Shown: in pieces, positions 44,013 to 50,688 of the stretch
How the letters are laid out: each line of letters begins with the position of its first letter
Position numbering within the stretch: the stretch's first letter is position 1
NCBI RefSeq assembly: GCF_001435895.1
Contig: NZ_AZFZ01000002.1
Coordinates: 44,239 to 94,926, forward strand
Source of the DNA: Lentilactobacillus parafarraginis DSM 18390 = JCM 14109
GTDB taxonomy: Bacteria; Bacillota; Bacilli; Lactobacillales; Lactobacillaceae
DNA length: 50,688 bases
Direction of reading: 5' to 3'
The notes under the pieces: model-generated
Told to the model about the DNA's origin: nothing
Databases searched by the model: none
Seen by the model: the letters and a program-made list of their open reading frames with translations, nothing else
Program-made: the position numbers and the translations under genes

Positions 44013-45521
44013 ATGAATACAAATTATACGAGTACGAGAGACAATTCAGTTCACCTTTCCGCAAAACAAGCGATCAAAAAGGGCTTCGCCGATGACAAGG
44101 GATTGTTCGTTTACCCTGAATTGGGCCAGAACCAACTGAATCTAAATGAAATCTTAAAATTAAATTATCATGATATTGCAAAAACCGTGCTGGCAAAATT
44201 ATTGCCGGACTTCTCTAAGGAAGAAATTGATGAGAGCGTCGAGCAGGCATACCGGAATAGCTTTGATTCCGATAAGATTACGCCGGTCGTCGACGTTGAT
44301 AACTTCCATGTATTGGAATTGTTCCACGGACCAACCAGCGCATTCAAAGACGTTGGTCTTCAACTCTTACCACAACTGATGAAGCACGTGCTGACTGACG
44401 ATAACAAGGTCATGATCTTAACGGCTACCAGCGGGGACACTGGTAAGGCGGCTCTGGAAGGATTCAAGGATCTGCCAAATATGGGGATCACCGTCTTTTA
44501 CCCGGATGGCGGCGTCAGCAAGATTCAAAAGCTACAGATGACCACCACCGGCGGCAGTAACACGCGGGTTGCCGCCATCAGGGGAAACTTTGACGACGCG
44601 CAAACCAACGTTAAACTCATTTTTAACGACCAAAAATTAAAGGACCAGCTTGGCGATAAAGTCAGCCTTTCCAGCGCCAATTCCATTAACATCGGCCGCC
44701 TAATTCCCCAAGTCGTTTACTACTTTGATGCCTATAAACAGCTCGTCAATAAGGGCGCGATCAAAGCTGGCGATAAAGTTAACTTCACCGTTCCCACTGG
44801 AAACTTTGGTGACGTGCTGGCCGGCTACTACGCGAAGCTACTGGGCCTCCCCGTTAACAAATTCGTGGTTGCCTCTAACGAAAACAACGTCCTGGCCAAC
44901 TTCTTTGAGACCGGCGTGTACGACCGCAACCGCCCATTCTTCCAGACAGTGGCGCCAAGTATGGACATCCAAATTTCAAGTAATTTCGAAAGACTTCTAT
45001 ATTATAAGAGCGGTGAAGACACCGCTTACATCAAACAATTGATGGACGATCTGGAAGACAGCGGCAAGTACCGGGTTTCAAAGGACGTCCTCAAAGCCGT
45101 TCAGGAAGACTTCTATTGTGGCTACAGTACCGACGACGAAATTGAGGCAGCCATCAGAGACGTTTACAACCAGAATGGTTACCTGATGGATCCCCACACC
45201 GCCGCGGGTTACAAGGTGATGCGGGACTATCAAAAATTGGATGACACGCCAATGATTCTGCTCAGTACGGCCAGTCCGTATAAGTTCGTCAAGGCAGTGG
45301 CCACTGCGGTTCTTCCAGAGGAAGCGGACTCGGATAATGTTCTTCAGACGATGAAGGATTTGTCGACAAAAACAAAGACGGCCATTCCCGATAATTTAGC
45401 GAAAGTATGGGAATTACCGGTTAGACACGAAACCGTTATTGATAAATTAGATATGGAAAGTTATGTAAAGGCGCAGGTTGAGGAGGTATTCTATGATAAA
45501 GATCAAAGTTCCAGCCACTAG
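44013..45521 (+). CDS. thrC: Threonine synthase
   Basis: The 502-residue PLP enzyme has YTSTRDNSVHLSAKQAIKKGFADDKGLFV at the N terminus, the PLP lysine in GPTSAFKDVGLQLL, TATSGDTGKAALEGF, and the late NFGDVLAGYYAK. Its length and motifs match the longer bacterial/yeast class of threonine synthases. It converts O-phosphohomoserine to threonine. The start ATG 44013 has AAGGAG. Its 3' end overlaps thrB by 29 bp. Confidence 0.95.
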   Translation: MNTNYTSTRDNSVHLSAKQAIKKGFADDKGLFVYPELGQNQLNLNEILKLNYHDIAKTVLAKLLPDFSKEEIDESVEQAYRNSFDSDKITPVVDVDNFHVLELFHGPTSAFKDVGLQLLPQLMKHVLTDDNKVMILTATSGDTGKAALEGFKDLPNMGITVFYPDGGVSKIQKLQMTTTGGSNTRVAAIRGNFDDAQTNVKLIFNDQKLKDQLGDKVSLSSANSINIGRLIPQVVYYFDAYKQLVNKGAIKAGDKVNFTVPTGNFGDVLAGYYAKLLGLPVNKFVVASNENNVLANFFETGVYDRNRPFFQTVAPSMDIQISSNFERLLYYKSGEDTAYIKQLMDDLEDSGKYRVSKDVLKAVQEDFYCGYSTDDEIEAAIRDVYNQNGYLMDPHTAAGYKVMRDYQKLDDTPMILLSTASPYKFVKAVATAVLPEEADSDNVLQTMKDLSTKTKTAIPDNLAKVWELPVRHETVIDKLDMESYVKAQVEEVFYDKDQSSSH

Positions 45522-46398
45522 TGCAAATGTCGGCGTTGGTTTCGACTGTATGGGTCTCGCGGTATCGTACTACTCAACCATCAGTTTTGAAGAAAGCGCA
45601 GCCAAACTAACGATTACCGGCTGCCCGACCGAATTTCAAAACGAAGACAACTTGGTTTACAAGGCATTTGTGAAGGGCTGTGACTACCTCGACAAACCGG
45701 TGCCTAACGTTAAAATTGACATTGAAAGTGACGTTCCGGTTGCCCGCGGGCTTGGCAGCTCCTCAGTCTGTGTCGTTGCCGGCCTTAAAGCCGCCAGCGT
45801 TTGGTTCGACAATCAAATCTCAACCGATCAGCTCTTGGTTCTCGCAACTGAAATGGAAGGCCATCCCGATAACGTCACCCCAGCCATTTTGGGCGGCCTG
45901 TGCGTTTCATTTCTCGACGATCACAACCAGCCCCAGGTTATTAAATATAACGTCAATGACCGGCTGAACTTTGTGGCGCTGATTCCCGATTACGAGGTCA
46001 GCACTCATGAAGCCCGCAAGGTGTTACCGAAAACGATGAGTTACGCCGACGCCATTCATCAAGTCAGCCGTTGTGCGGTCATGACCAAGGCTTTGGAAGT
46101 CGGTGACATGCATCTGATTCACGAGTCCTGTGATGACCGGATGCACGAACCCTACCGAGCAAAATTAATTCCGGATTATGACCAGGCAAAGGCCATTAGC
46201 GAAGCATCTCATGGTACGATGTATATTAGTGGCAGTGGTTCCACAATGATGGCAATCACGCCCAACGAAGCATCAGCCGACGCAATCGTCAAAAACGCGC
46301 GAGCAGCCTTTCCGAATTGGAAAATTCGGAAAATGGCGGTTGATTTGGCCGGTGTACAGAGTGAGGTAAGCGAACGTGGAAAAGTACTACATCGTTGA
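45493..46398 (+). CDS. thrB: Homoserine kinase
   Basis: The 301-residue GHMP kinase has KVPATSANVGVGFDCMGLAV, the phosphate loop PVARGLGSSSVCVVAGL, and YISGSGSTMMAI in the C-terminal part. It phosphorylates homoserine for threonine synthase. The start is ATG 45493 with GAGGAGG upstream, inside the end of thrC, which implies coupling. Its end overlaps the ACT-domain gene. Confidence 0.95.
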   Translation: MIKIKVPATSANVGVGFDCMGLAVSYYSTISFEESAAKLTITGCPTEFQNEDNLVYKAFVKGCDYLDKPVPNVKIDIESDVPVARGLGSSSVCVVAGLKAASVWFDNQISTDQLLVLATEMEGHPDNVTPAILGGLCVSFLDDHNQPQVIKYNVNDRLNFVALIPDYEVSTHEARKVLPKTMSYADAIHQVSRCAVMTKALEVGDMHLIHESCDDRMHEPYRAKLIPDYDQAKAISEASHGTMYISGSGSTMMAITPNEASADAIVKNARAAFPNWKIRKMAVDLAGVQSEVSERGKVLHR

Positions 46399-46810
46399 TA
46401 GCTCGATTTTACCCGAGTCCTTTGACAAAGTGATTCAGGCTCGGCAATTACTGGAAAGCGGCAAAGTTCGCCAAGTCAGTGAAGCCGTGAAGGTCGTAGG
46501 CATCAGCCGGGGAACCTATTACAAATACAAAGATCTGGTATTTTTACCAGAGGAGAACATGATCGACCGAAAGGCGGTCATTTCCCTGATGCTAGAGAAT
46601 CGTCGCGGCATGCTCACAAAAATCCTGCAGACGGTTTCCGAATCCAGCGCCAGCGTGTTAACGATTAACCAAAACATTCCGATTCATAACATCGCCAGTA
46701 TTGTGATTTCATTGGATCTTAGCAACTTAACCGGGACCGTGGATGATCTGCTGGAAAACCTCCGCCAGGTGAGCGGTGCAAGTAACGTGCAGCTAGTGTC
46801 GATTGAATAA
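46376..46810 (+). CDS. pheB: ACT domain protein, PheB/UPF0735 type
   Basis: The 144-residue protein has an N-terminal helical part (SVILPESFDKV-like segment, then SEAVKVVGISRGTYYKYKD, resembling a small HTH) and a C-terminal ACT domain (KAVISLMLENRRGMLTKILQTVSESSASVLTINQNIP). It belongs to the ACT-domain family found next to hom, thrB or pheA in Firmicutes and probably senses an amino acid. The start GTG 46376 lies inside thrB with GAGGT upstream. It ends the operon; the terminator is at 46833-46880. Confidence 0.88.
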   Translation: MEKYYIVDSSILPESFDKVIQARQLLESGKVRQVSEAVKVVGISRGTYYKYKDLVFLPEENMIDRKAVISLMLENRRGMLTKILQTVSESSASVLTINQNIPIHNIASIVISLDLSNLTGTVDDLLENLRQVSGASNVQLVSIE

Positions 46811-46832
46811 CTAACGTTCATTAAATGATATG

Positions 46833-46880
46833 CAAAGGCACCGAAACAATCCAGATAGTTGGATTGCTTCGGTGCCTTTT
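46833..46880 (+). terminator. Terminator of the thrC-thrB-ACT operon
   Basis: AAAGGCACCGAA-CAATCCA pairs with TGGATTG-TTCGGTGCCTTTT, a long stem with a T run. Confidence 0.9.
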
Positions 46881-46990
46881 AATTTATGACACATTAATTT
46901 GAAATGTTTATTAAGCACACACGAAATATCGAGAAACTGATTAATGGTATTTTGATGACTTCACCCTATTAGAGAATGTCATTAAATGCT

Positions 46991-47164
46991 CTAATCATCC
47001 CGCGTCTGATTCAGAAAATCCCAATCACTTTTAGACATTAAAACAACACTATTTTCATCCTTACCATCGGGGTCCGTGATCATGACCGGCTTTCGCTGCT
47101 CATTCACATACTTAATCAGTTCGGAAAGATGCTGCTGGGCATCACTTGGCGTGTATTCTTTCAT
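46991..47164 (-). CDS. Phd/YefM-type antitoxin-like protein, no toxin partner visible
   Basis: The 57-residue ORF starts at ATG 47164 with GAGGTG upstream. It reads MKEYTPSDAQQHLSELI at the N terminus and later PVMITDPDGKDENSVVLMSKSDWDFL, the pattern of the YefM/Phd antitoxin N-terminal fold, in which the protein binds DNA and neutralises a RelE-type toxin. It is shorter than usual (about 80-90 residues), lacking most of the toxin-binding C-terminal tail. No RelE/YoeB or Doc gene lies beside it. It is 40 bp downstream of the alcohol dehydrogenase gene and may be read with it. Confidence 0.75.
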   Translation of the reverse strand: MKEYTPSDAQQHLSELIKYVNEQRKPVMITDPDGKDENSVVLMSKSDWDFLNQTRDD

Positions 47165-47204
47165 AGTTTCACCTCAATCGGAAAACAGATTCTTCGAAAA
47201 TTCT

Positions 47205-48248
47205 TTATTTTCCAACCACAACCAACGACTTAATTGCCTCGCGCTTCGCCATTGCCTGGTAAGCATCGTCAATCTGGTCAAGACCAAACCGCTTCGTGAA
47301 GACTTTCCCTGGGTGAATATCACCATCCAGGACCGCCTTCAACAGAACCGATTTATCGTAGGTTGTGACTGAGGCCGGACCCCCAGCAATTGCGAGGTTA
47401 CTGTAAAATGGGGCGGTCAGATCCGTCTTTGGCGTGTGTGGTAGGCCAACCCGGCCGACAATCGCACCTGGACGGGCAATTTTCATTGCGGTATCAGTCG
47501 ATAATTCGCTGCCGACGCATTCGAGAACCGCGTCAGCACCAGCGCCATTTGTCAGGGCCATGACCTTAGCAACCGCTTCATCCCCCCGCTCCGGGACAAT
47601 GTCGGTGGCACCAAATTCGGTTGCCAACTTCTGGCGGTCTTCATGGCGACTCATGGCAATAATGCGGGTCGCGCCACGTAATTGGGCGGCGATCACGCCA
47701 CACAGCCCAACGGCGCCATCACCAACAACGGCCACCGTATCGCCGGGCTTCACGTTGGCAACCCTGGCAGCGTGGTAGCCGGTTGCCATGACATCAGCCA
47801 GCGACAACAGTGAATTTAACATCCCATCACTGTAATCATCCGGTTTACCAGGCACTTTAACTAACGACCACTCCGCATGCTGGTATCGAATGTATTCGGC
47901 TTGATAGCCAACACTGAAGTTATCGGAATGGCTTTGGCAGCTTCCTTCATAACCAGCGCGACAAGCAGCACAGTGACCACAACCGTGCGTAAACGGGGCA
48001 ATCACAAAGTCCCCGGGCTTCACCGTTGTGATGGCATTACCAACTTCTTCCACCACGCCAATGGCTTCATGGCCGGTATTGTCGGAATTGGCTTCCTTAT
48101 CTTCAAGGCCGCGGTAGGCCCACAAATCCGAACCGCACACACAGGCCCGAACCACGTGAATGATCACGTCGTCATTGGCCTGAATAGTCGGCTTTTCAAT
48201 ATCTTTAATTTCAACTTTTCCTGGTTTAACAAATAATGTTGATTTCAT
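47205..48248 (-). CDS. Zinc-dependent alcohol dehydrogenase family protein
   Basis: The 347-residue MDR protein has the catalytic zinc ligands in CVCGSDLW and TGHEAIG, the structural zinc cysteine set CGHCAACRAGYEGSC, and the NAD(P) Rossmann motif AVVGDGAVGLCG. It oxidises or reduces an alcohol, polyol or aldehyde; the substrate cannot be told. The start ATG 48248 is preceded by AAGGAGCG. A promoter with palindrome and a terminator lie upstream (48358-48457). Confidence 0.9.
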   Translation of the reverse strand: MKSTLFVKPGKVEIKDIEKPTIQANDDVIIHVVRACVCGSDLWAYRGLEDKEANSDNTGHEAIGVVEEVGNAITTVKPGDFVIAPFTHGCGHCAACRAGYEGSCQSHSDNFSVGYQAEYIRYQHAEWSLVKVPGKPDDYSDGMLNSLLSLADVMATGYHAARVANVKPGDTVAVVGDGAVGLCGVIAAQLRGATRIIAMSRHEDRQKLATEFGATDIVPERGDEAVAKVMALTNGAGADAVLECVGSELSTDTAMKIARPGAIVGRVGLPHTPKTDLTAPFYSNLAIAGGPASVTTYDKSVLLKAVLDGDIHPGKVFTKRFGLDQIDDAYQAMAKREAIKSLVVVGK

Positions 48249-48358
48249 TTTAAGCGCTCCTTATCCGTTTGGATTAACTTGGTTCACGTTCATTTTATCA
48301 CTTAAAATGTAACCGCTGGCACCGATTATTTTGATGGCTTACAAGTTATTTTGAAGAC

Positions 48359-48392
48359 AAAAAAATCTCCCAGCAATTAAGAACTGGGAGAT
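48359..48392 (-). terminator. Intrinsic terminator upstream of the alcohol dehydrogenase gene
   Basis: ATCTCCCAG (48365-48373) pairs with CTGGGAGAT (48384-48392) over 9 bp with a 10-nt loop; seven T follow on the minus strand. Confidence 0.88.
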
Positions 48393-48422
48393 CAAAACTT
48401 AGTTAACTTGATTTGTTAATAT
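48359..48422 (-). ncRNA. Candidate short RNA or attenuator leader of about 65 nt
   Basis: A consensus promoter (TTGACA-17-TATAAT at 48429-48457) would start transcription near 48422, and the terminator at 48359-48392 would end it about 65 nt later. No ORF fits. Its product is either a free small RNA or the leader of the alcohol dehydrogenase mRNA with partial read-through. No RNA family is recognised. Confidence 0.5.
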
Positions 48423-48457
48423 ACGTATATTATACCATCAAACATACATATTGTCAA
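48417..48457 (-). promoter_or_regulatory. Perfect consensus promoter overlapped by a 16-bp palindrome
   Basis: On the minus strand -35 TTGACA (48452-48457), 17-bp spacer and -10 TATAAT (48429-48434). TAATATACGTATATTA (48417-48432) is a perfect palindrome that covers the -10 and the start point, a repressor-site position. Such a strong promoter would need repression. Confidence 0.75.
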
Positions 48458-48499
48458 CGTTGCCACAAAGCCCAACTCGATTCTGCCACGGTGGCAACC

Positions 48500-49312
48500 T
48501 CATGCCCGAAATTGACTAACTGAAATCTTATTAACGACGTGGGGCTGCAACAAATCTTTCTGCCGATAAGCGACAAACGCAAGAATTGCGATGACTACCG
48601 CTTGAAGTGGGATCATAATGGTATTTGGCCAGTTCCCAACGGACACGAACAACGAGAGGTAAGCCATCCCATTGTTCAGCATATGTAACCCAATTGATGT
48701 TAACAGGGTGTTGGTCTTCAAGTAAGCCCAACCGAGAATCAGTCCCATGACGAAGTACACCCCAAACTGCGCGAGGCTGGCAACGGCATGAAGGCCAGCA
48801 AAGATCAGGCTGCTGACAATGATCGGCACCCAGAAAAGATCGTCCTTGAAAAGCAGGTTAATCAGCAGTCCCCGAATCAGTAACTCTTCAACGATTGGCG
48901 AAATAATGACTACCATGATGCCAACCGTTAGGATCGTGTTGGGATTGATCATATTCTGAATTTCCTGCTGGTTGCGAGTCGTTCTAATGATCATTTCAAA
49001 AAACCGGCTCGACAGACAAATCGCCGTAAACCCAATCGCAACGGCCCAAATGATGCCGGCCCAAGAAACTGACCCCCGACTCGCCCGTTGTGAACGCGCC
49101 ATGACGCTCTTATAGATGTGGTAGGTAAACCAGATTGATAACGCGCTTAGCAGTGCCGTGGCGATTGCCAGCCCAATGATTAAAGCAATTGACCGATGGC
49201 GGACGAAACTGCCAATTACCAGTGGTATATCAACTAACTGATAAATAATGTATATCACTAAGAAATATGAGATTGTCGTAACGATGGCACCTTTTTTGAT
49301 TATTCGATTCAT
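48500..49312 (-). CDS. CPBP family intramembrane protease
   Basis: The 270-residue protein has about seven to eight membrane helices and the CPBP motifs VEELLIRGLLIN (EExxxR), FAGLHAV (FxxxH) and HMLNNG. It is the second CPBP gene in the window. It lies 11 bp after a small membrane protein gene on the same strand. The family includes bacteriocin immunity proteins and processing peptidases; the role here is unknown, but the neighbouring membrane-bound XRE regulator is a known companion. Confidence 0.88.
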   Translation of the reverse strand: MNRIIKKGAIVTTISYFLVIYIIYQLVDIPLVIGSFVRHRSIALIIGLAIATALLSALSIWFTYHIYKSVMARSQRASRGSVSWAGIIWAVAIGFTAICLSSRFFEMIIRTTRNQQEIQNMINPNTILTVGIMVVIISPIVEELLIRGLLINLLFKDDLFWVPIIVSSLIFAGLHAVASLAQFGVYFVMGLILGWAYLKTNTLLTSIGLHMLNNGMAYLSLFVSVGNWPNTIMIPLQAVVIAILAFVAYRQKDLLQPHVVNKISVSQFRA

Positions 49313-49323
49313 AAATACGCTCC

Positions 49324-49554
49324 TTACTTTTCCGAAACCCGCCGTCGGTCAGAAATCGAATCTTCCTGAATACTTAACCCGTTACCCACCAATATCAAAC
49401 CAATGAGGGCACCGACAAGATCCAAATAGAAATTAAAATGAATGGCTGAAAGATCCGAAATCACATCGAACAGATTTGAAATTAACAAAAACAGCCCCAG
49501 CCAAAAATCGATTGTCTGGTAGAAAAGACGATTGAACATTCGTCGACACTTCAT
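49324..49554 (-). CDS. Small membrane protein upstream of the CPBP protease
   Basis: This protein of about 76 residues has two hydrophobic segments (about 15-35 and 40-60) and a charged C terminus (DSISDRRRVSEK). I choose ATG 49554 because GGAGG lies 7 bp upstream; an earlier in-frame start lacks one. It ends 11 bp before the CPBP gene, so they share a transcript. I do not recognise the family. Confidence 0.7.
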   Translation of the reverse strand: MKCRRMFNRLFYQTIDFWLGLFLLISNLFDVISDLSAIHFNFYLDLVGALIGLILVGNGLSIQEDSISDRRRVSEK

Positions 49555-49678
49555 ACCCTGTCCTCCCCATATCTGGTTGACTAGTGTCACATACTACTCT
49601 CCAGCCAAATCAGCTCATCACAAATCAGTTATTTCGTTTATAATGATGAGAGATACCTAATCGACTGGAGGCCTTCGC

Positions 49679-50305
49679 TTGCAAATTGGAGACAAATTGA
49701 GACAGCTACGGAACCAACATAACTTAACCCAGCAGGAACTCGCCGACACGCTCCACCTCTCCAGAAAAACCATTTCCGGGTGGGAAACCGGCCGCAGCTA
49801 TCCAGACATTAACAGCCTGATCCAGATCAGCGAACTTTTTCACGTACCCACTGATGACCTTCTAAAAGATAATCACATGCTCAAGCACTACGCCGAGCAA
49901 ACTAAGTTGAACAAGAAGGATGTCAAAATTGAGCGGGTTACCTATGTCATCAATATCGTGATGTTGATCCTGGGCTATGTCCAGATGTTTCACTTTGGCG
50001 GCATGCACTCACCGTTCATCACGCTATTTCTGCTGATCAACATGATCATGTTCATTTCCCACTACTCAAACTGGGAGAGCTTCAAACGAAAAGCCAAGTT
50101 GGCGGCAACCATTATCGCATTTTTTGTCTTCTTAGCCCTCAACATCCTGACGATCCCCTTCAACGATCACTTTATCGGTCATTTGGCCAAGAATGATAAT
50201 ATCCAAAATGTCGGTATGGCCACCGGTGAGTTTGTGTTGATTCTGCTCATCACCCTGAGCCTCACGTTGGTTGTCTTTTTCCGGGTGAAACATCGAAAAG
50301 ATTGA
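49679..50305 (+). CDS. Membrane-bound XRE family regulator
   Basis: The 208-residue protein has an N-terminal HTH_3 domain (about 1-60: IGDKLRQLRNQHNLTQQELADTLHLSRKTISGWETGRSYPDI) and then about four membrane helices (from about residue 88). Such regulators are tethered to the membrane. The start TTG 49679 has TGGAGG upstream; a TATAAT lies at 49639-49644. It is divergent from the small membrane protein/CPBP operon by about 125 bp and may control it. Confidence 0.88.
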   Translation: MQIGDKLRQLRNQHNLTQQELADTLHLSRKTISGWETGRSYPDINSLIQISELFHVPTDDLLKDNHMLKHYAEQTKLNKKDVKIERVTYVINIVMLILGYVQMFHFGGMHSPFITLFLLINMIMFISHYSNWESFKRKAKLAATIIAFFVFLALNILTIPFNDHFIGHLAKNDNIQNVGMATGEFVLILLITLSLTLVVFFRVKHRKD

Positions 50306-50688
50306 ACGCTAAAAAAGTGGTTCAAACACGGGCAACTGACCAACTCCAGTGAATGGGGTTGATTAAATCATAGAATTCCGACGTCAAGAAGGCAAGCTAT
50401 GGTTGGGAGACATGGGAAAAATGGGAATGCAACCGGTGGGTGACATGGTAGAAGTTCAGTCATAATAAGATATTCATACGCTTTTTTAGAGTGCATAAAA
50501 GAAATCGGAAACCACAAGTTACTGAGTGGTTTCCGTTTTTTGATAAGCTTATTCGTCAAAAAGCAATCCAGAAGCTCTAAGACTAGCTAACTCGTCTTAT
50601 GCCTCGGACCAGCACTTCCGTCTGATGTAGCGTGCTTCAAATCGTTTTCAATATATATACTAGGGTCCGTCTGAAAACTTTATTTCAG
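50306..50688. other. Right-end stretch with no supported gene
   Basis: About 380 bp after the XRE gene contain no reading frame with a ribosome site that I can support. There is a plus-strand terminator at 50504-50542 and several TGGGA-like repeats (50395-50450). The last bases (TAGGGTCCGTCTGAAAACTT) could be the end of a mobile element, but no partner end is visible. Confidence 0.4.
50504..50542 (+). terminator. Intrinsic terminator near the right end
   Basis: CGGAAACCAC pairs with GTGGTTTCCG around a 10-nt loop, followed by TTTTTT. It lies about 200 bp after the XRE gene and may end its transcript. Confidence 0.8.

Noticed and set aside
48401-48408. Third AGTTAACT copy near the dehydrogenase leader
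   Set aside because: It is a single copy without the 21-bp spaced partner; an 8-bp palindrome of this kind is expected by chance.
50366-50443. Trp-rich frame that might be a small bacteriocin
   Set aside because: It has no start codon or ribosome site; a stop directly precedes it. The Trp spacing comes from a TGGGA-like base repeat.
50368-50559. 63-residue ORF on the minus strand
   Set aside because: It runs across the terminator hairpin, has no good Shine-Dalgarno, and its composition does not look like a protein family.
1-50688. CRISPR arrays, tRNA or rRNA genes, complete insertion sequences, prophage genes
   Set aside because: I looked for repeat-spacer arrays, cloverleaf sequences, rRNA motifs and transposase or phage proteins on both strands and saw none.

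Overview
The window looks like a chromosomal segment of a lactic acid bacterium of the family Lactobacillaceae. Supporting signs are a malolactic enzyme with a divergent MleR-type regulator, a LacS/RafP-type GPH transporter fused to an EIIA domain next to a GH36 alpha-galactosidase, an alternative zinc-independent S14/L33 pair, T-box and TPP leader RNAs, moderate GC content, strong Gram-positive Shine-Dalgarno sites and many TTG/GTG starts. The genus cannot be fixed from this sequence alone. No rRNA, tRNA, CRISPR array, intact prophage or complete insertion sequence was seen.

Left part (1-10.5 kb): the 3' part of a RibF-like FAD synthetase paralogue; a LysR regulator with a nickel/cobalt permease; mleR divergent from the malolactic enzyme gene; a GNAT acetyltransferase and a membrane-anchored endonuclease/exonuclease/phosphatase protein; then a processive GT2 glycosyltransferase with a multi-pass GT-C-like protein behind a paired-palindrome promoter region.

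10.5-18.7 kb holds compact stress and regulation units on the minus strand: a persulfide-response operon (rhodanese, CoA-disulfide reductase-rhodanese fusion, CstR) with a readable promoter and operator; a probable zinc-starvation operon (L33, S14, a 37-residue protein) under a Fur-family-like palindrome; a GntR/ABC transporter/CPBP protease operon; and a tandem pair of related small membrane proteins. A hydroxyacyl-CoA dehydrogenase-like gene lies on the plus strand.

18.7-26.7 kb: a TPP riboswitch driving tenA; a drug-efflux gene broken by one nonsense codon; an ASCH-domain gene frameshifted at a run of nine G; a T-box-controlled aminotransferase with a 26-codon ORF in its leader; a GNAT protein; and a two-component system. 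26.8-31.2 kb is an envelope cluster (PAP2 phosphatase, YfhO family protein, membrane acyltransferase).

31.3-41.2 kb: divergent methionine-salvage genes (homocysteine methyltransferase and amino acid permease), a TDT transporter with a divergent LysR regulator, and the melibiose/raffinose-type operon (GPH-EIIA transporter, alpha-galactosidase, LacI regulator), whose promoter carries a -35/-10 pair, a cre-like site and two LacI-type half operators. 41.4-46.8 kb carries aspartate kinase and homoserine dehydrogenase facing threonine synthase, homoserine kinase and an ACT-domain protein: the aspartate-to-threonine route except aspartate-semialdehyde dehydrogenase.

The right end has an orphan Phd/YefM-type antitoxin, a zinc alcohol dehydrogenase, a perfect consensus promoter that meets an intrinsic terminator after about 65 nt (small RNA or attenuator), a second CPBP protease with a small membrane protein, a divergent membrane-bound XRE regulator, and about 380 bp with no convincing gene.
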